Below are positions 1 through 8,443 of a stretch of DNA of 64,000 nt, piece by piece. The stretch's first letter is position 1. Every line of letters begins with the position of its first letter. The position numbers and the translations under genes were made by a program. Source of the DNA: Haloactinomyces albus. Lineage in GTDB: Bacteria; Actinomycetota; Actinomycetes; Mycobacteriales; Pseudonocardiaceae. The stretch lies in contig NZ_JAVDXW010000001.1 of assembly GCF_031458135.1 (NCBI RefSeq), positions 186,001 to 250,000 of the forward strand, given 5' to 3'. The notes under the pieces are model-generated. The model was given only the letters and a program-made list of their open reading frames with translations. It was not told the DNA's origin and searched no databases.

Positions 1-140
1 TCCGGCGGCGGCACGTTCAACGCGGTGAGATGGCCGATGCCCAACCGGCGACGCTCGTTCGTCGGAGGTTCTCCCGCCAGGGGGTGATCCGACCGGGATT
101 CCTCCGGCAGGAAACCGTCCTGCGAGGACTGGTGGAACAT
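1..140 (-). CDS. Sugar-phosphate isomerase/epimerase-like protein, N-terminal part only
   Basis: The start codon is ATG at 140-138, preceded by AGGAG, and 46 codons are visible before the gene leaves the window on the left. After about 32 probably disordered residues the protein reads RRLGIGHLTALNVPPP. This resembles the first beta strand of AP-endonuclease-2/xylose-isomerase-type TIM barrels, where 'LT-LD-PPELV' is common. It lies 62 bp downstream of the zinc alcohol dehydrogenase on the same strand, so the two are probably co-transcribed. A TIM-barrel of this fold can be a 3-dehydroshikimate dehydratase feeding protocatechuate, which would fit the pca genes beyond, but that is inference. 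The family call rests on a short motif. Confidence 0.5.
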   Translation of the reverse strand, partial: MFHQSSQDGFLPEESRSDHPLAGEPPTNERRRLGIGHLTALNVPPP

Positions 141-202
141 GGAATTCTCCTGTACGGCCCTGTGCGGATCTCGCTTCGGGCCGGTGTCGGCGTCGATGGC
201 CG

Positions 203-1195
203 TCACGGTTCGGCGGACCATCGAGTGAGGTCGATCCAGGACTTTCCGGGCACATCGCGGGCGGCGTCCATCGCACTCGCGGCATGGGCAGCCGTGGCAC
301 TGGCCTGAAGGATGCGCTCGGGCTTCAGGTCCCTCTCGTGCAGCCAATCCCTGGTTCGGGCGAAGTCCACGGGATGGTCGTAGATGAGAGCTCCCCGCAG
401 CGTGAGTTGGCGTTGCACGATTTCCTGCGTGACCACCGGGTACGGTGCGGCGCTCTGCCCGATGAGAGACACCACGGCGAGCTTGTCGGCTGCCCGCATG
501 GCGTCGTGGAAGCCCTGCTCCACCCCGGAGCACTCGAACACGTGGGAATAGCATCGTTCGGCGCTGTCGGCCGTGGTCGCTCCCAACGACAGCGCGAGAG
601 CGAGTCGACCGGGATGGGGTTCGCTGACCACGGGCTGCACCCCGGCGGCGAGCAGGCACAGGCAGATCAACAGCCCCTGCGATCCTGCTCCGATGACCAG
701 GCAGGTCTCTCCCGACCGGATTCCGGAGCGCCGGACGGCGGCCTGGGCCACCGCCAGGGGCTCGAAGCACACCAGTCGTTCCACGGGCCATTCCTGCGGT
801 ACGGGCCAGGCGAAGCGCGCGGGCACGGCTGCGTATTCCGACAGCAGACCGAGCCGGTTGATGCCGACGATGCCGCGGTGTTCGCACGCCGAGGTGTACC
901 CGGCCCGGCACTGCTCGCACTCCAGGCAGCAGTAGTTGGGTTCGATGACCACGGTCTCACCGACGCGGCGATCGGTGACCGCCGAACCCACCGCCACGAT
1001 CTCGCCGCATCCCTCGTGGCCGAGTACCCACGGCATTTCGGCCGGGGCTCGCTTGCCGTCGTACAGGGTGAGGTCGGAGCCGCAGAGGCCGACCCCACGC
1101 ATCTGCACGACCACCTCGTGCTCCCCGCAGGCAGGGTCGGGCCAGTCGTCGACGAGTTCCAGTGTGCGGGGCGCGGTGAACGTGAGAGCCCTCAT
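203..1195 (-). CDS. Zinc-dependent medium-chain alcohol dehydrogenase
   Basis: A 330-residue MDR-superfamily dehydrogenase. The catalytic zinc site is visible as GLCGSD (Cys near 38) and LGHEGCGE (His and Glu near 60). The structural zinc lobe is a four-Cys run, CLECEQCRAGYTSAC, near residues 89-104. The Rossmann glycine motif GAGSQG lies in the second half. The family oxidises alcohols or polyols with NAD(P); the substrate cannot be read from sequence. It is followed by a partial TIM-barrel isomerase gene and preceded by 455 bp carrying two GTTC-N7-GAAC palindromes, so IclR-type control together with the pca genes is likely. A sugar, polyol or quinate/shikimate-type substrate is possible. 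Confidence 0.85.
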   Translation of the reverse strand: MRALTFTAPRTLELVDDWPDPACGEHEVVVQMRGVGLCGSDLTLYDGKRAPAEMPWVLGHEGCGEIVAVGSAVTDRRVGETVVIEPNYCCLECEQCRAGYTSACEHRGIVGINRLGLLSEYAAVPARFAWPVPQEWPVERLVCFEPLAVAQAAVRRSGIRSGETCLVIGAGSQGLLICLCLLAAGVQPVVSEPHPGRLALALSLGATTADSAERCYSHVFECSGVEQGFHDAMRAADKLAVVSLIGQSAAPYPVVTQEIVQRQLTLRGALIYDHPVDFARTRDWLHERDLKPERILQASATAAHAASAMDAARDVPGKSWIDLTRWSAEP

Positions 1196-1413
1196 CGCCG
1201 CGACTCACCTTGCCCACGCACCTCACCGGTACTGAAAAGCCGCAGCTCGATACGGCTCGAGGGTGCTTGCATCATCCACCGCCTTGTTCCGCAACCACAT
1301 CACCGCGAAGGAAACCCCCGCAGGAGCCCGTGTCCGCAATGGATCTTGCCCGCACGATGGGTACCCCGCCGCACAGTGGTCGCTGTGCCACTTTGGTCGG
1401 AATACGAACTTTA

Positions 1414-1428
1414 GTTCTTCATCCGAAC
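1414..1428. promoter_or_regulatory. Putative IclR-type operator (GTTCTTCATCCGAAC)
   Basis: A 15-bp imperfect palindrome with GTTC/GAAC arms, matching the more perfect site at 1486 in arm sequence and length. It also overlaps GAACTTTAGTTC at 1406-1417. It lies about 220 bp upstream of the dehydrogenase start. Confidence 0.45.
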
Positions 1429-1485
1429 AACAGGCTAGCCGTCGCGACATACCCGGTCAACGGCGGCCCTCACCGCGATGGCCAT

Positions 1486-1500
1486 GTTCGCATTGCGAAC
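1486..1500. promoter_or_regulatory. Putative PcaR operator (GTTCGCATTGCGAAC)
   Basis: A perfect 7-1-7 inverted repeat. IclR-family pca regulators are known to bind short GTTCG-type palindromes, and near-identical 15-mers occur upstream of pcaI at 9351 and 9572. Confidence 0.6.
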
Positions 1501-1650
1501 ACAACTGGCGAACACGGGTCATGCGCGCGGACCGTGCACGGAGATCATGAGCACAGGCTCGAACAACGGTCACGACCGAAAGCGGTCACGCACGGGCGAC
1601 TTCCTCACCCACGGCTGAAGCCGGGAACCTGCACGCTACATTTCTCCTGA

Positions 1651-2460
1651 TCAGCGCGGTATGCCACCCGAACGTGCATCCGGCGCGACCTGGAGATCCG
1701 CCTCGATACGCGCCGCCGTTTCCAGCAGCGGCGGGAGGAGCACGCGCCGGGCATGCTCACCACTGGTGCGGCTGGCGTGGGAGGAGACGTTCATCGCCGC
1801 CACGACCTGTTCGGAGCGGCCCCGTATCGGTGCGGCCAACGAGCGAAGGCCCGCCTCCAGTTCCTGGTCGACCAGGCACCAGCCCTGCGCCCGGACCCGA
1901 TCGAGCTCACCACGCAGGGCATCCCGGGTCTTCAGGGTGTGCGGGGCCAACGGCTCGGGCTGCACCCGATGCAGGTAGTCCTCCAGTTCGGCCTCGGGAA
2001 GGTGCGCCAGCAGCACGCGACCCATGGAGGTGGCGTAGGCGGGAAACCGGGTACCGATGTTGATGGACACCGTCATGATGCGGGAGGTGGGCACGCGGGC
2101 CACGTACACGATGTCGTCTCCGTCGAGCACCGAGACCGACACCGACTCGTGCACCTGTGCGACCAGCTTTTCCAGGTGCGGCTGCGCGATCTCGGGCAGC
2201 GACACGCTCGACAGGTACGAAAAACCCAGCTCCAGCACCCGTGGGGTGAGCGCAAAAACCCGGCCGTCGGTCCACACGTAACCGAGCTGGACCAGGGTGT
2301 GCAGAAACCGACGCGCGGCGGCGCGCGACAGGTCGGTGACGCGCGCCACCTCGCTGAGCGTCATCTCCGGGCGGGACTCGTTGAAGGCCCGAATCACCGC
2401 CAGGCCCCGGGCGAGCGACTGCACCGAACCGACTCCGGGCTCGTTCATCGGCTCCGTCAC
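1651..2460 (-). CDS. pcaR: IclR-family regulator of the beta-ketoadipate genes (PcaR type)
   Basis: A 269-residue IclR protein. The N-terminal winged helix-turn-helix starts at about residue 12 (SVQSLARGLAVIRAF) with recognition helix LSRAAARRFLHTL. The C-terminal IclR effector domain includes SVSVLDGDDIVYVARVPT, the YATSMGRVLLA segment and the final AAMNVSSHASR strand. The sequence is typical of PcaR/PobR regulators, which respond to beta-ketoadipate or protocatechuate. It lies 48 bp behind pcaC on the same strand and so ends the pca operon. The GTG start at 2460 has GGAGGG just upstream; ATG four codons later is an alternative. Confidence 0.88.
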   Translation of the reverse strand: MTEPMNEPGVGSVQSLARGLAVIRAFNESRPEMTLSEVARVTDLSRAAARRFLHTLVQLGYVWTDGRVFALTPRVLELGFSYLSSVSLPEIAQPHLEKLVAQVHESVSVSVLDGDDIVYVARVPTSRIMTVSINIGTRFPAYATSMGRVLLAHLPEAELEDYLHRVQPEPLAPHTLKTRDALRGELDRVRAQGWCLVDQELEAGLRSLAAPIRGRSEQVVAAMNVSSHASRTSGEHARRVLLPPLLETAARIEADLQVAPDARSGGIPR

Positions 2461-2508
2461 ATACCCTCCGCTCGAGCTCCGACGACGCCACGAGCCGCGA
2501 AACCCGAT

Positions 2509-2925
2509 TCAGTGTGTCGAATCGCCGGCATCGTCGGCTTCCTCGGTCAGGATCGCATCGGCGATCCGGAAAGCACTGTTGGCCCTCGGCACACCCGCGT
2601 AGATGGCCACGTGCATCAGGACTTCGCGAATCTGGCCGGGTTCGACACCGTTGCGGCGAGCGGCACGCACATGCATCGCGAACTCGTCCTCCAGCCCCGT
2701 GGCCGCCAGGATCGCCAGCGTCAGACAACTGCGAGTGCGCCGGTCCGTACCGTCACCTGCCCACAGCTCACCCCACGCGTAGCGGGTGATGAAATCCTGA
2801 AACCCCTCGGTGAACTCGGTTTTGCGGGACTCGGCTCGATCCACGTGCGCGTCACCGAGAACCTCCCGGCGTACCGTCATCCCCGTGGCGCGACGTGTCA
2901 CATCGTCTCCAGCACCTTCGGACAT
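2509..2925 (-). CDS. pcaC: 4-carboxymuconolactone decarboxylase
   Basis: 138 residues, the usual size for stand-alone PcaC. It converts gamma-carboxymuconolactone to 3-oxoadipate enol-lactone. Family signatures are FQDFITRYAWGELWAG, RTRSCLTLAILAATG, EFAMHVRAARRNGV and the C-terminal EVLMHVAIYAGVPRANSAFRIA. The ATG at 2925 shares its A with the TGA of pcaD (TGATG), so I prefer it to the GTG one codon upstream. Many actinobacteria carry a fused PcaL (PcaD-PcaC); here the two are separate but translationally coupled. Confidence 0.95.
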   Translation of the reverse strand: MSEGAGDDVTRRATGMTVRREVLGDAHVDRAESRKTEFTEGFQDFITRYAWGELWAGDGTDRRTRSCLTLAILAATGLEDEFAMHVRAARRNGVEPGQIREVLMHVAIYAGVPRANSAFRIADAILTEEADDAGDSTH

Positions 2926-3689
2926 CACACGCTCCTTGCTCCGAAGTGCTCGACCAGCAGACGGTTCACGGCCTCGGATTGTTCCACGTTGGCCAGATGG
3001 GCCGCCGCAGGCAGCACCTCCGTCCGGGCTCCGTCCACTGCGGAAACGATACGTTCCGCATGCTCCGGTGGAGTGGCCGGGTCGTCGGCACCGGCCACGG
3101 CCAGCGTCGGTGCCGCGATCTCACCCAGGCGCGGCAGGATGTCCATGCTCGCGATCGACTCCGCACAGCTTGCGTATCCCTCGTCGTCGCAGGCACGGAG
3201 CATGCTTCCGAACTTGTCGACGATGTCCGCGCGCCCGGCCGTGCCCGGAGTGAACCAGGTGGCCAGGGACGACTCCACGATCGCGGCGGTGCCCTGTGCA
3301 CGGACCAGTGCGGCCCGGTCGGTCCACTTCGACGGTGGTCCCAGCTGAGCCGAGGTGCAGATCAACGCCAGCCGGTCGATGCGGTCCGGTGCGTGCTCGG
3401 CCAGCCACATCCCGGTCATGCCGCCGAGCGAGACACCCGCGAAGTGCACCCGTTCCAGGCCGAGTTCGTCGAGCAGTTCGAGCACGTCACCGCCGAGCTG
3501 CTCCAGGGTGTAGGGACCGGGCTTGGCGTTCGTGCCGCCGTGGCCGCGCTGGTCGTAGCGCAGCACCCGGAAGTGCTCGGTGAGTGCGGGCACTTGTTCG
3601 TCCCACAGCGTCAGGTCGGTGCCCAGCGAGTTGGACAGCACGACCACCGGGGCCTGCTCGGGCCCGGTCAGCTCATGATGCACGGTCAC
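2925..3689 (-). CDS. pcaD: 3-oxoadipate enol-lactonase
   Basis: A 254-residue alpha/beta hydrolase that opens 3-oxoadipate enol-lactone to beta-ketoadipate. The nucleophile elbow is GVSLGG (Ser87), the oxyanion region is SNSLGTDLTLWD, DQRGHGGTNA follows, and the catalytic His is in AAAHLANVEQ (His231). The GTG start overlaps the pcaB stop (GTGA), and the stop overlaps the pcaC start. It therefore lies within the tightly packed pca operon. Confidence 0.94.
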   Translation of the reverse strand: MTVHHELTGPEQAPVVVLSNSLGTDLTLWDEQVPALTEHFRVLRYDQRGHGGTNAKPGPYTLEQLGGDVLELLDELGLERVHFAGVSLGGMTGMWLAEHAPDRIDRLALICTSAQLGPPSKWTDRAALVRAQGTAAIVESSLATWFTPGTAGRADIVDKFGSMLRACDDEGYASCAESIASMDILPRLGEIAAPTLAVAGADDPATPPEHAERIVSAVDGARTEVLPAAAHLANVEQSEAVNRLLVEHFGARSV

Positions 3690-5086
3690 TGATCGTTTCC
3701 TCCTGCATTCTGCGCGTGGGCGTCCAGCGCCCGATCGACGAAGGCGCCCGCCGAGCCGAGGTAGTCGGCGGGCTCGGTCGCGGCGAGGATGTCCTGCTCG
3801 GACAGCACCGCACGTACCGAGGAGTCGGCCAGCAACTCGGCACGCAAGGTGGTGCTCCGCTCGACCACCCGGTGCGAGACCTCGGTAATCAGGTCCTGGG
3901 CCCGAGTGCGCCCGAGTGCTTCCATCAGAGCCGAGGCCGCGTTCTCGGCCATGAGCACTCCGCCGGTGAGGTCGAGATTGCTACGCATCCGATCGGTGTG
4001 CACGCGCAGATCGGCGAGCAGTTCGCGAGTGGCCGCGGCGGCAGCCCCCACCAGGCGCAGCAGCTCGATCAGTGGCTCCCATTCGGACTGCCACGCTCCC
4101 GCCGCCCGTTCGTGCTCCTGCGGCATCGCCGCGAGCAGCCCGCTGACCAGTGTGGGCACCCGCTGGGTGGTTGCGGTGATCACGACCGACCGAACGGGAT
4201 TGCGTTTGTGGGGCATCGCCGAGGAACCACCGGATGCCCCCTCGGCGAGTTCGCCCACTTCGGTCTGCGCGTGCAATTTCACGTCGAGGGCGATCTTGCC
4301 CAGTGTTCCGGCGACCGTGCCGAGCACCCCCGCGAGCTCACCGACGCGGTTACGGTCGGTGTGCCACGGCACGACCGGTTCGGTCAGTCCCAGCTCCTCG
4401 GCCAGCAAGCCGCTCACCCGCACCCCGTCGGCGCCGAGGGAGGCAAGCGTGCCTGCCGGTCCGCCGAATTGCACGGCCAGCCGCTCACGCCGCACTCGTT
4501 CCAGCCCGGCGGTGGCCTCGGTCAGCGCGGTGAGCCAGCCCGCGCACTTGCGGCCGAAGGTCGTCGGCAAGGCCTGCTGCAGGAGGCTGCGCGCGACCAT
4601 CAGGGTGTCCCGATGCCGCCCGGCCAGCCCGGCGCACTGCTCGGCCGCCGACCGCAGATCCGCCAGGACGGGGTCCGTCGACCGGCGAACAACGAGCATG
4701 GCAGCGGTGTCGACGATGTCCTGGCTGGTGGCTCCACGATGCACATACGGCGCGGCCGGCTCGTCCACGAGAGCGGTCAGATCGCGGACCAGGGCGATCA
4801 CCGGCGTTGCCGAGGACGCGGCACGTTCGCCGATCGAGGCCGCATCGAAGTACTCGGCGTGACAGTGCCGCGCGATCTCCTCGGCCGCTGCTTCCGGGAT
4901 GAGCCCTGCCCTCGCCTGCACTCGTGCGAGTGCGTTCTCGACATCCAGCATCGCCTGCAACCACGCCTGCCCGGACAGGGCAGCCGTGGTCGCAGGCGTG
5001 CTGAACATCGGGCCGAACAGGCCGTCGGGAGTGTCCACGCCCTGGTCGGTATGCGACTCAGACGGCGAAAAAGAGGGTTTCGTCAT
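3686..5086 (-). CDS. pcaB: 3-carboxy-cis,cis-muconate cycloisomerase
   Basis: A 466-residue member of the fumarase/aspartase superfamily that lactonises beta-carboxymuconate. The superfamily signature SGGSSAMPHKRNPV is near the middle (about residue 285), with GATSQDIVDTA and the CAGWLTALTEA region before it. The first ATG gives a 29-bp overlap with the end of pcaG. The following residues (about 20) look poorly conserved, so a start near GLFGPMF is possible. It lies between pcaG and pcaD. Confidence 0.94.
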   Translation of the reverse strand: MTKPSFSPSESHTDQGVDTPDGLFGPMFSTPATTAALSGQAWLQAMLDVENALARVQARAGLIPEAAAEEIARHCHAEYFDAASIGERAASSATPVIALVRDLTALVDEPAAPYVHRGATSQDIVDTAAMLVVRRSTDPVLADLRSAAEQCAGLAGRHRDTLMVARSLLQQALPTTFGRKCAGWLTALTEATAGLERVRRERLAVQFGGPAGTLASLGADGVRVSGLLAEELGLTEPVVPWHTDRNRVGELAGVLGTVAGTLGKIALDVKLHAQTEVGELAEGASGGSSAMPHKRNPVRSVVITATTQRVPTLVSGLLAAMPQEHERAAGAWQSEWEPLIELLRLVGAAAAATRELLADLRVHTDRMRSNLDLTGGVLMAENAASALMEALGRTRAQDLITEVSHRVVERSTTLRAELLADSSVRAVLSEQDILAATEPADYLGSAGAFVDRALDAHAQNAGGNDQ

Positions 5087-5648
5087 CGCCTTGCAATCGG
5101 ATGTCGAGCTGGTACCCGCCGTCCTCGGCGGTCGCGATCAGGGTACCGCGCCGATCGGCATCCACTGTGGAAAGAACCGGGTCGGCCGCGTTGGCCTCCT
5201 GCTCGTCCGGGAAGTAGATCCGGGTCACCACCCGGTTGAGCAGTCCCCGAGCGAGCACGGTGACGTTGATGTGCGGGGCTTCGGTCGCACCATCCGGCGT
5301 CGGCAGGGTTCCGGGCTTGACGGTGCGGATCCAGTAGCGGCCTTCGACGTCGGTGCCGCAGCGACCGAATCCGCGAAACGACGTGCTGGTGCCACGGGAG
5401 TCGTCGAAGTGATCGAACCGACCCTGCGAGTCGGCCTGCCAGGTCTCGACGATCGCGTCCGGCACCGGGTTGCCGTTGCCGTCGAGCACGCGACCGTGCA
5501 CGACGATCGCGCCCGGTGCACCGTCACCGACGACCTCGGGGCCGTCCTCCCAGAGGATGCCACCGGGGAGGGCGAAGAACGGGCCCACCGTCTGTGACGG
5601 GGTGGTACCGACAGGGGTATCGGTGGTTTCCGTGTTCGGGGTGGCCAT
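5058..5648 (-). CDS. pcaG: Protocatechuate 3,4-dioxygenase, alpha subunit
   Basis: A 196-residue intradiol dioxygenase alpha chain. It begins with TPSQTVGPFFALPGG, the typical TxxQTxGPFF entry motif, and contains VETWQADSQGRFDHFDD and the C-terminal IYFPDEQEANAADPVL. The alpha chain lacks the full iron ligand set: the tyrosine of the beta-chain GRYEH motif is Phe here (GRFDH). It pairs with PcaH to cleave protocatechuate between the hydroxyls. Its ATG shares a base with the pcaH stop (TGATG). Confidence 0.95.
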   Translation of the reverse strand: MATPNTETTDTPVGTTPSQTVGPFFALPGGILWEDGPEVVGDGAPGAIVVHGRVLDGNGNPVPDAIVETWQADSQGRFDHFDDSRGTSTSFRGFGRCGTDVEGRYWIRTVKPGTLPTPDGATEAPHINVTVLARGLLNRVVTRIYFPDEQEANAADPVLSTVDADRRGTLIATAEDGGYQLDIRLQGDDETLFFAV

Positions 5649-6421
5649 CAGTCGTCGTCCTCCTCGTCGTCCTCGAACGGCGTGGCCTCACGACCGCGCA
5701 GCACGATGTCGAACTTGTAGCTCAACGCCCACTCCGGCACCGTGGTGTCGAGGTCGAACCGGGAGATCATCCGCTCGCGCGCCTTCGGATCCCGCACCGA
5801 GTTGAAGATCGGGTCCTGGTAGAACAGCGGATCACCCGGGAAGTACATCTGGGTGATCAGTCGCTGGGTGAAGGCCTGACCGAACAGGGACAGGTGAATA
5901 TGGGCCGGACGCCAGGCGTTGTCGTGGTTCCGCCACGGGTAGGCACCGGGCTTGATGGTGATGAACTTGTAGAACCCGTCGGAGTCGGTCATACACCGGC
6001 CGGTACCCGAGAAGTTCGGGTCCAACGGAGCCGGGTGCCGGTCGCCGGAGTGCTCGTACCGTCCCGCGGAGTTGGCCTGCCAGATCTCCACCAGGGTGTT
6101 CGGCACCGGCTTGCCGTCGGAGTCGAGCACCCGGCCACTGACGATGATGCGCTCGCCGAGGGGTTCACCCTCGTGCTGGACGGTGAGGTCGTGGTCGGTC
6201 TCGCCGACCCGGTCATGTCCCAGCAGCGGACCGGTGACCTCGGTGAGGTAGTGCGGCAGCACCTGCAGGGGTTGCTTCGGTGCCCGCAGGTGGGTGGAGT
6301 TGTACTCCTCCGTGTCCAGCGCCGGATGGCTGGCCTCGTCGCGCGTGTAGGAGGGCAGGACCAAGCCGGAGGGTGCCGGTGTGGTCGCCGCCACATCATA
6401 GGCGGTGTCTTTCGGGTACAT
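5648..6421 (-). CDS. pcaH: Protocatechuate 3,4-dioxygenase, beta subunit
   Basis: A 257-residue catalytic chain. The non-heme Fe(III) ligands are visible: Tyr in AGRYEH, Tyr in PGAYPWRN, and the two His of RPAHIHLSLFG. The N-terminal PcaH extension and LPHYLTEVTGPLLG are typical of the family. The enzyme converts protocatechuate to beta-carboxy-cis,cis-muconate. The gene lies 22 bp behind pcaF and overlaps pcaG by one base. A C-terminal acidic tail (EDDEEDDD) is a little unusual. Confidence 0.96.
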   Translation of the reverse strand: MYPKDTAYDVAATTPAPSGLVLPSYTRDEASHPALDTEEYNSTHLRAPKQPLQVLPHYLTEVTGPLLGHDRVGETDHDLTVQHEGEPLGERIIVSGRVLDSDGKPVPNTLVEIWQANSAGRYEHSGDRHPAPLDPNFSGTGRCMTDSDGFYKFITIKPGAYPWRNHDNAWRPAHIHLSLFGQAFTQRLITQMYFPGDPLFYQDPIFNSVRDPKARERMISRFDLDTTVPEWALSYKFDIVLRGREATPFEDDEEDDD

Positions 6422-6443
6422 GGTTGCTCCTGGTGATTACCGA

Positions 6444-7625
6444 TCACGCGTGCAGGACGACGGCGAGGCCCTGGCCGACGCCGATACAGATCGCGGCGAG
6501 CCCCCACCCACCGCCGGCGCGGTGCAGCTGGTGGGCCAGCGTACCGAGGATGCGGGCCCCGGAAGCGCCGAGCGGGTGACCGATGGCGATCGCACCACCC
6601 TGTACGTTGACGATCTCGGGATCGAGTTCGGGCCACTCGGCCAGGCAGGCCAGCGACTGGGAGGCGAAGGCCTCGTTCAGTTCGACCGCGGTGAGGTCGT
6701 CCCAGCCGATGCCCGCCCGCCGCAGCGCCGTGTTGGCGGCCTCGACCGGGCCGATCCCGAACACGTCGGGGTCGACTCCGGCCACACCCCGGCTGACGAT
6801 CCGCGCCAGTGGGTCCGTGCCCAGTTGCTCGGCGGCGCTCTCGCTGCCGATGAGCATTCCCGCCGCGCCATCGTTCATCGGCGAGGAGTTCCCCGCGGTG
6901 ACCGTTCCCCCGCTGCGGAAGACGGGCTTGAGCTTGGCCAGCGACTCCGGTGAGCTGTCGGCGCGGACCCCCTCGTCGCGGGTCACCTCCGTTCCGGGAA
7001 CGGGCACGACCTCCTTGTCGAAGGCCCCGGCCTCCCAGGCGGCCGCCGCACGCGTATGACTGCGCAGCGCGAAGGCGTCCTGGTCCTCACGGCTGATCTT
7101 GTAGCGATCGGCGAGGATCTCGGCGCTCTCGCCCAGCGGGATGGTCCACTCCTGCGGCATCTCGGGGTTGACCATGCGCCAACCCAGAGTCGTGGAGTGC
7201 AGCGTCTCGTGACCGCGCGGGTAAGCACGCTCGGGCTTGGGCAGCACCCACGGGGCACGGCTCATCGACTCGACACCGCCTGCGATGAGCAGGTCGGCAT
7301 CACCGGTCTGGACCGTGCGGCTGGCCTCCATGGCCGCTTCCAGCCCCGAGCCGCACAGTCGGTTCACCGTCGCACCGGTCACGCTGGTGGGCAGCCCGGC
7401 CAACAGCGCGGCCATCCTGGCCACGTTGCGGTTGTCCTCGCCGGCACCGTTGGCATCGCCGAACAGGACGTCCTCGATCCGCGCCGGGTCGAGATTCGGC
7501 GCGCGCTGAACCAGCGAGCGGATGACGTGGGACGCGAGATCGTCGGGACGCACCTCGGCCAGCCCCTTGCCATAGCGGCCGATCGGGGTGCGCAGCGCGT
7601 CGAGCACATAGACGCCGTTGGTCAC
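6444..7625 (-). CDS. pcaF: Beta-ketoadipyl-CoA thiolase / acetyl-CoA acyltransferase
   Basis: A 393-residue thiolase. The acyl-enzyme Cys is in VNRLCGSGLEA (Cys91), the His motif is GGAIAIGHPLGASGAR, and the second active-site Cys is in AAICIGVGQG near the C-terminus. In this operon it most likely splits beta-ketoadipyl-CoA into succinyl-CoA and acetyl-CoA, the last step of the pathway. The start overlaps the pcaJ stop (ATGA). Placing pcaF directly after pcaIJ and before pcaHG supports the function over a general fatty-acid thiolase. Confidence 0.92.
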   Translation of the reverse strand: MTNGVYVLDALRTPIGRYGKGLAEVRPDDLASHVIRSLVQRAPNLDPARIEDVLFGDANGAGEDNRNVARMAALLAGLPTSVTGATVNRLCGSGLEAAMEASRTVQTGDADLLIAGGVESMSRAPWVLPKPERAYPRGHETLHSTTLGWRMVNPEMPQEWTIPLGESAEILADRYKISREDQDAFALRSHTRAAAAWEAGAFDKEVVPVPGTEVTRDEGVRADSSPESLAKLKPVFRSGGTVTAGNSSPMNDGAAGMLIGSESAAEQLGTDPLARIVSRGVAGVDPDVFGIGPVEAANTALRRAGIGWDDLTAVELNEAFASQSLACLAEWPELDPEIVNVQGGAIAIGHPLGASGARILGTLAHQLHRAGGGWGLAAICIGVGQGLAVVLHA

Positions 7626-8443
7626 TGGGAGTCTCCCTTCCCGGTGGTTGCCTTGAGTTCGCGCAGCACCGACAGCTCCGCCTCGGTCGGCGGCTGCTGC
7701 ACGGTGAGCTCCTCGGCCACCCGCAACGACCAGCCGGTGGCCGCGCGCGCCTGCTCCACGTCGACACCCGGGCCGAGGTGCGTCAGGGTCAGCTCCCGGG
7801 TCTGCGGGTCGGGTTCGAGCACACCCATGTCGGTGATGACCTTGACCGGGCCGCGGCCGGGCAGGCCGAGGCGGTCACGCTCACCGCCGTCACGGCCGTA
7901 GCCGATCGAGGTCACGAAATCCACGGACTCGACGAACGAGCGGGGGCTCTGCCGCATCACGATGAGCACTTCCTGGCAGGAGGCCGCGATCTCCGGGGCG
8001 CCACCGGCTCCGGGCAGCCGCACCTTCGGATCGTCGTAGTCGCCACCGATGACGGTGGTGTTGATGTTGCCGTACTTGTCGACCTGGGCGCCGCCGAGAA
8101 AGCCGGTGTTCACCCGGCCGGGCTGCAGCCAGTAGTTGAAGATCTCGGGCACGCTGACCACGGAGTCGGCAGTGTCGGCAAGAATTCCATCGCCGATGGA
8201 CAGCGGCAACTGGTCCGGCTTCGCACCGAGTGTGCCGGACTCGTAGATCAGCACCAGCTCGGGCGCGTGTGTGCGGCGGGCCAGATTGGCCGCCGTACTC
8301 GGCAGCCCGATCCCCACGAAGCACGCGGTGCCGTCGCGCAGGGATCGCGAAGCGGCAATCGTCATCATTTCGTCCGCCGTGAATTCCCGGCTTGCGGACT
8401 CGGCGGTACCGGCCGTGGAAGCCGTCTCTGCTCCGACGCTCAT
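7622..8443 (-). CDS. pcaJ: 3-oxoadipate CoA-transferase, beta subunit
   Basis: A 273-residue CoA-transferase family I B subunit. The catalytic glutamate lies in LVLIYESGTLGAKP, preceded by GIGLPSTAANLARR. GGAQVDKYGNINTTVIG and PGAGGAPEIAASCQEVLIVM follow. It activates beta-ketoadipate with CoA from succinyl-CoA, together with PcaI. I start it at the ATG at 8443, whose ATGA overlaps the pcaI stop. An upstream in-frame ATG adding 14 residues would run into pcaI and has no family support. Confidence 0.93.
   Translation of the reverse strand: MSVGAETASTAGTAESASREFTADEMMTIAASRSLRDGTACFVGIGLPSTAANLARRTHAPELVLIYESGTLGAKPDQLPLSIGDGILADTADSVVSVPEIFNYWLQPGRVNTGFLGGAQVDKYGNINTTVIGGDYDDPKVRLPGAGGAPEIAASCQEVLIVMRQSPRSFVESVDFVTSIGYGRDGGERDRLGLPGRGPVKVITDMGVLEPDPQTRELTLTHLGPGVDVEQARAATGWSLRVAEELTVQQPPTEAELSVLRELKATTGKGDSQ

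Larger units (their letters stand above)
1196..1650. promoter_or_regulatory. Gene-free region upstream of the alcohol dehydrogenase
   Basis: There is no credible gene in these 455 bp between the end of pcaR and the start of the dehydrogenase. It holds two 15-bp palindromes of the form GTTC-N7-GAAC, at 1414-1428 and 1486-1500. A GCGAACAC direct repeat lies around 1495-1515. Confidence 0.6.

Noticed and set aside
1753-3348. 531-codon frame opposite pcaR, pcaC and pcaD
   Set aside because: Shadow of three well-supported pca genes.
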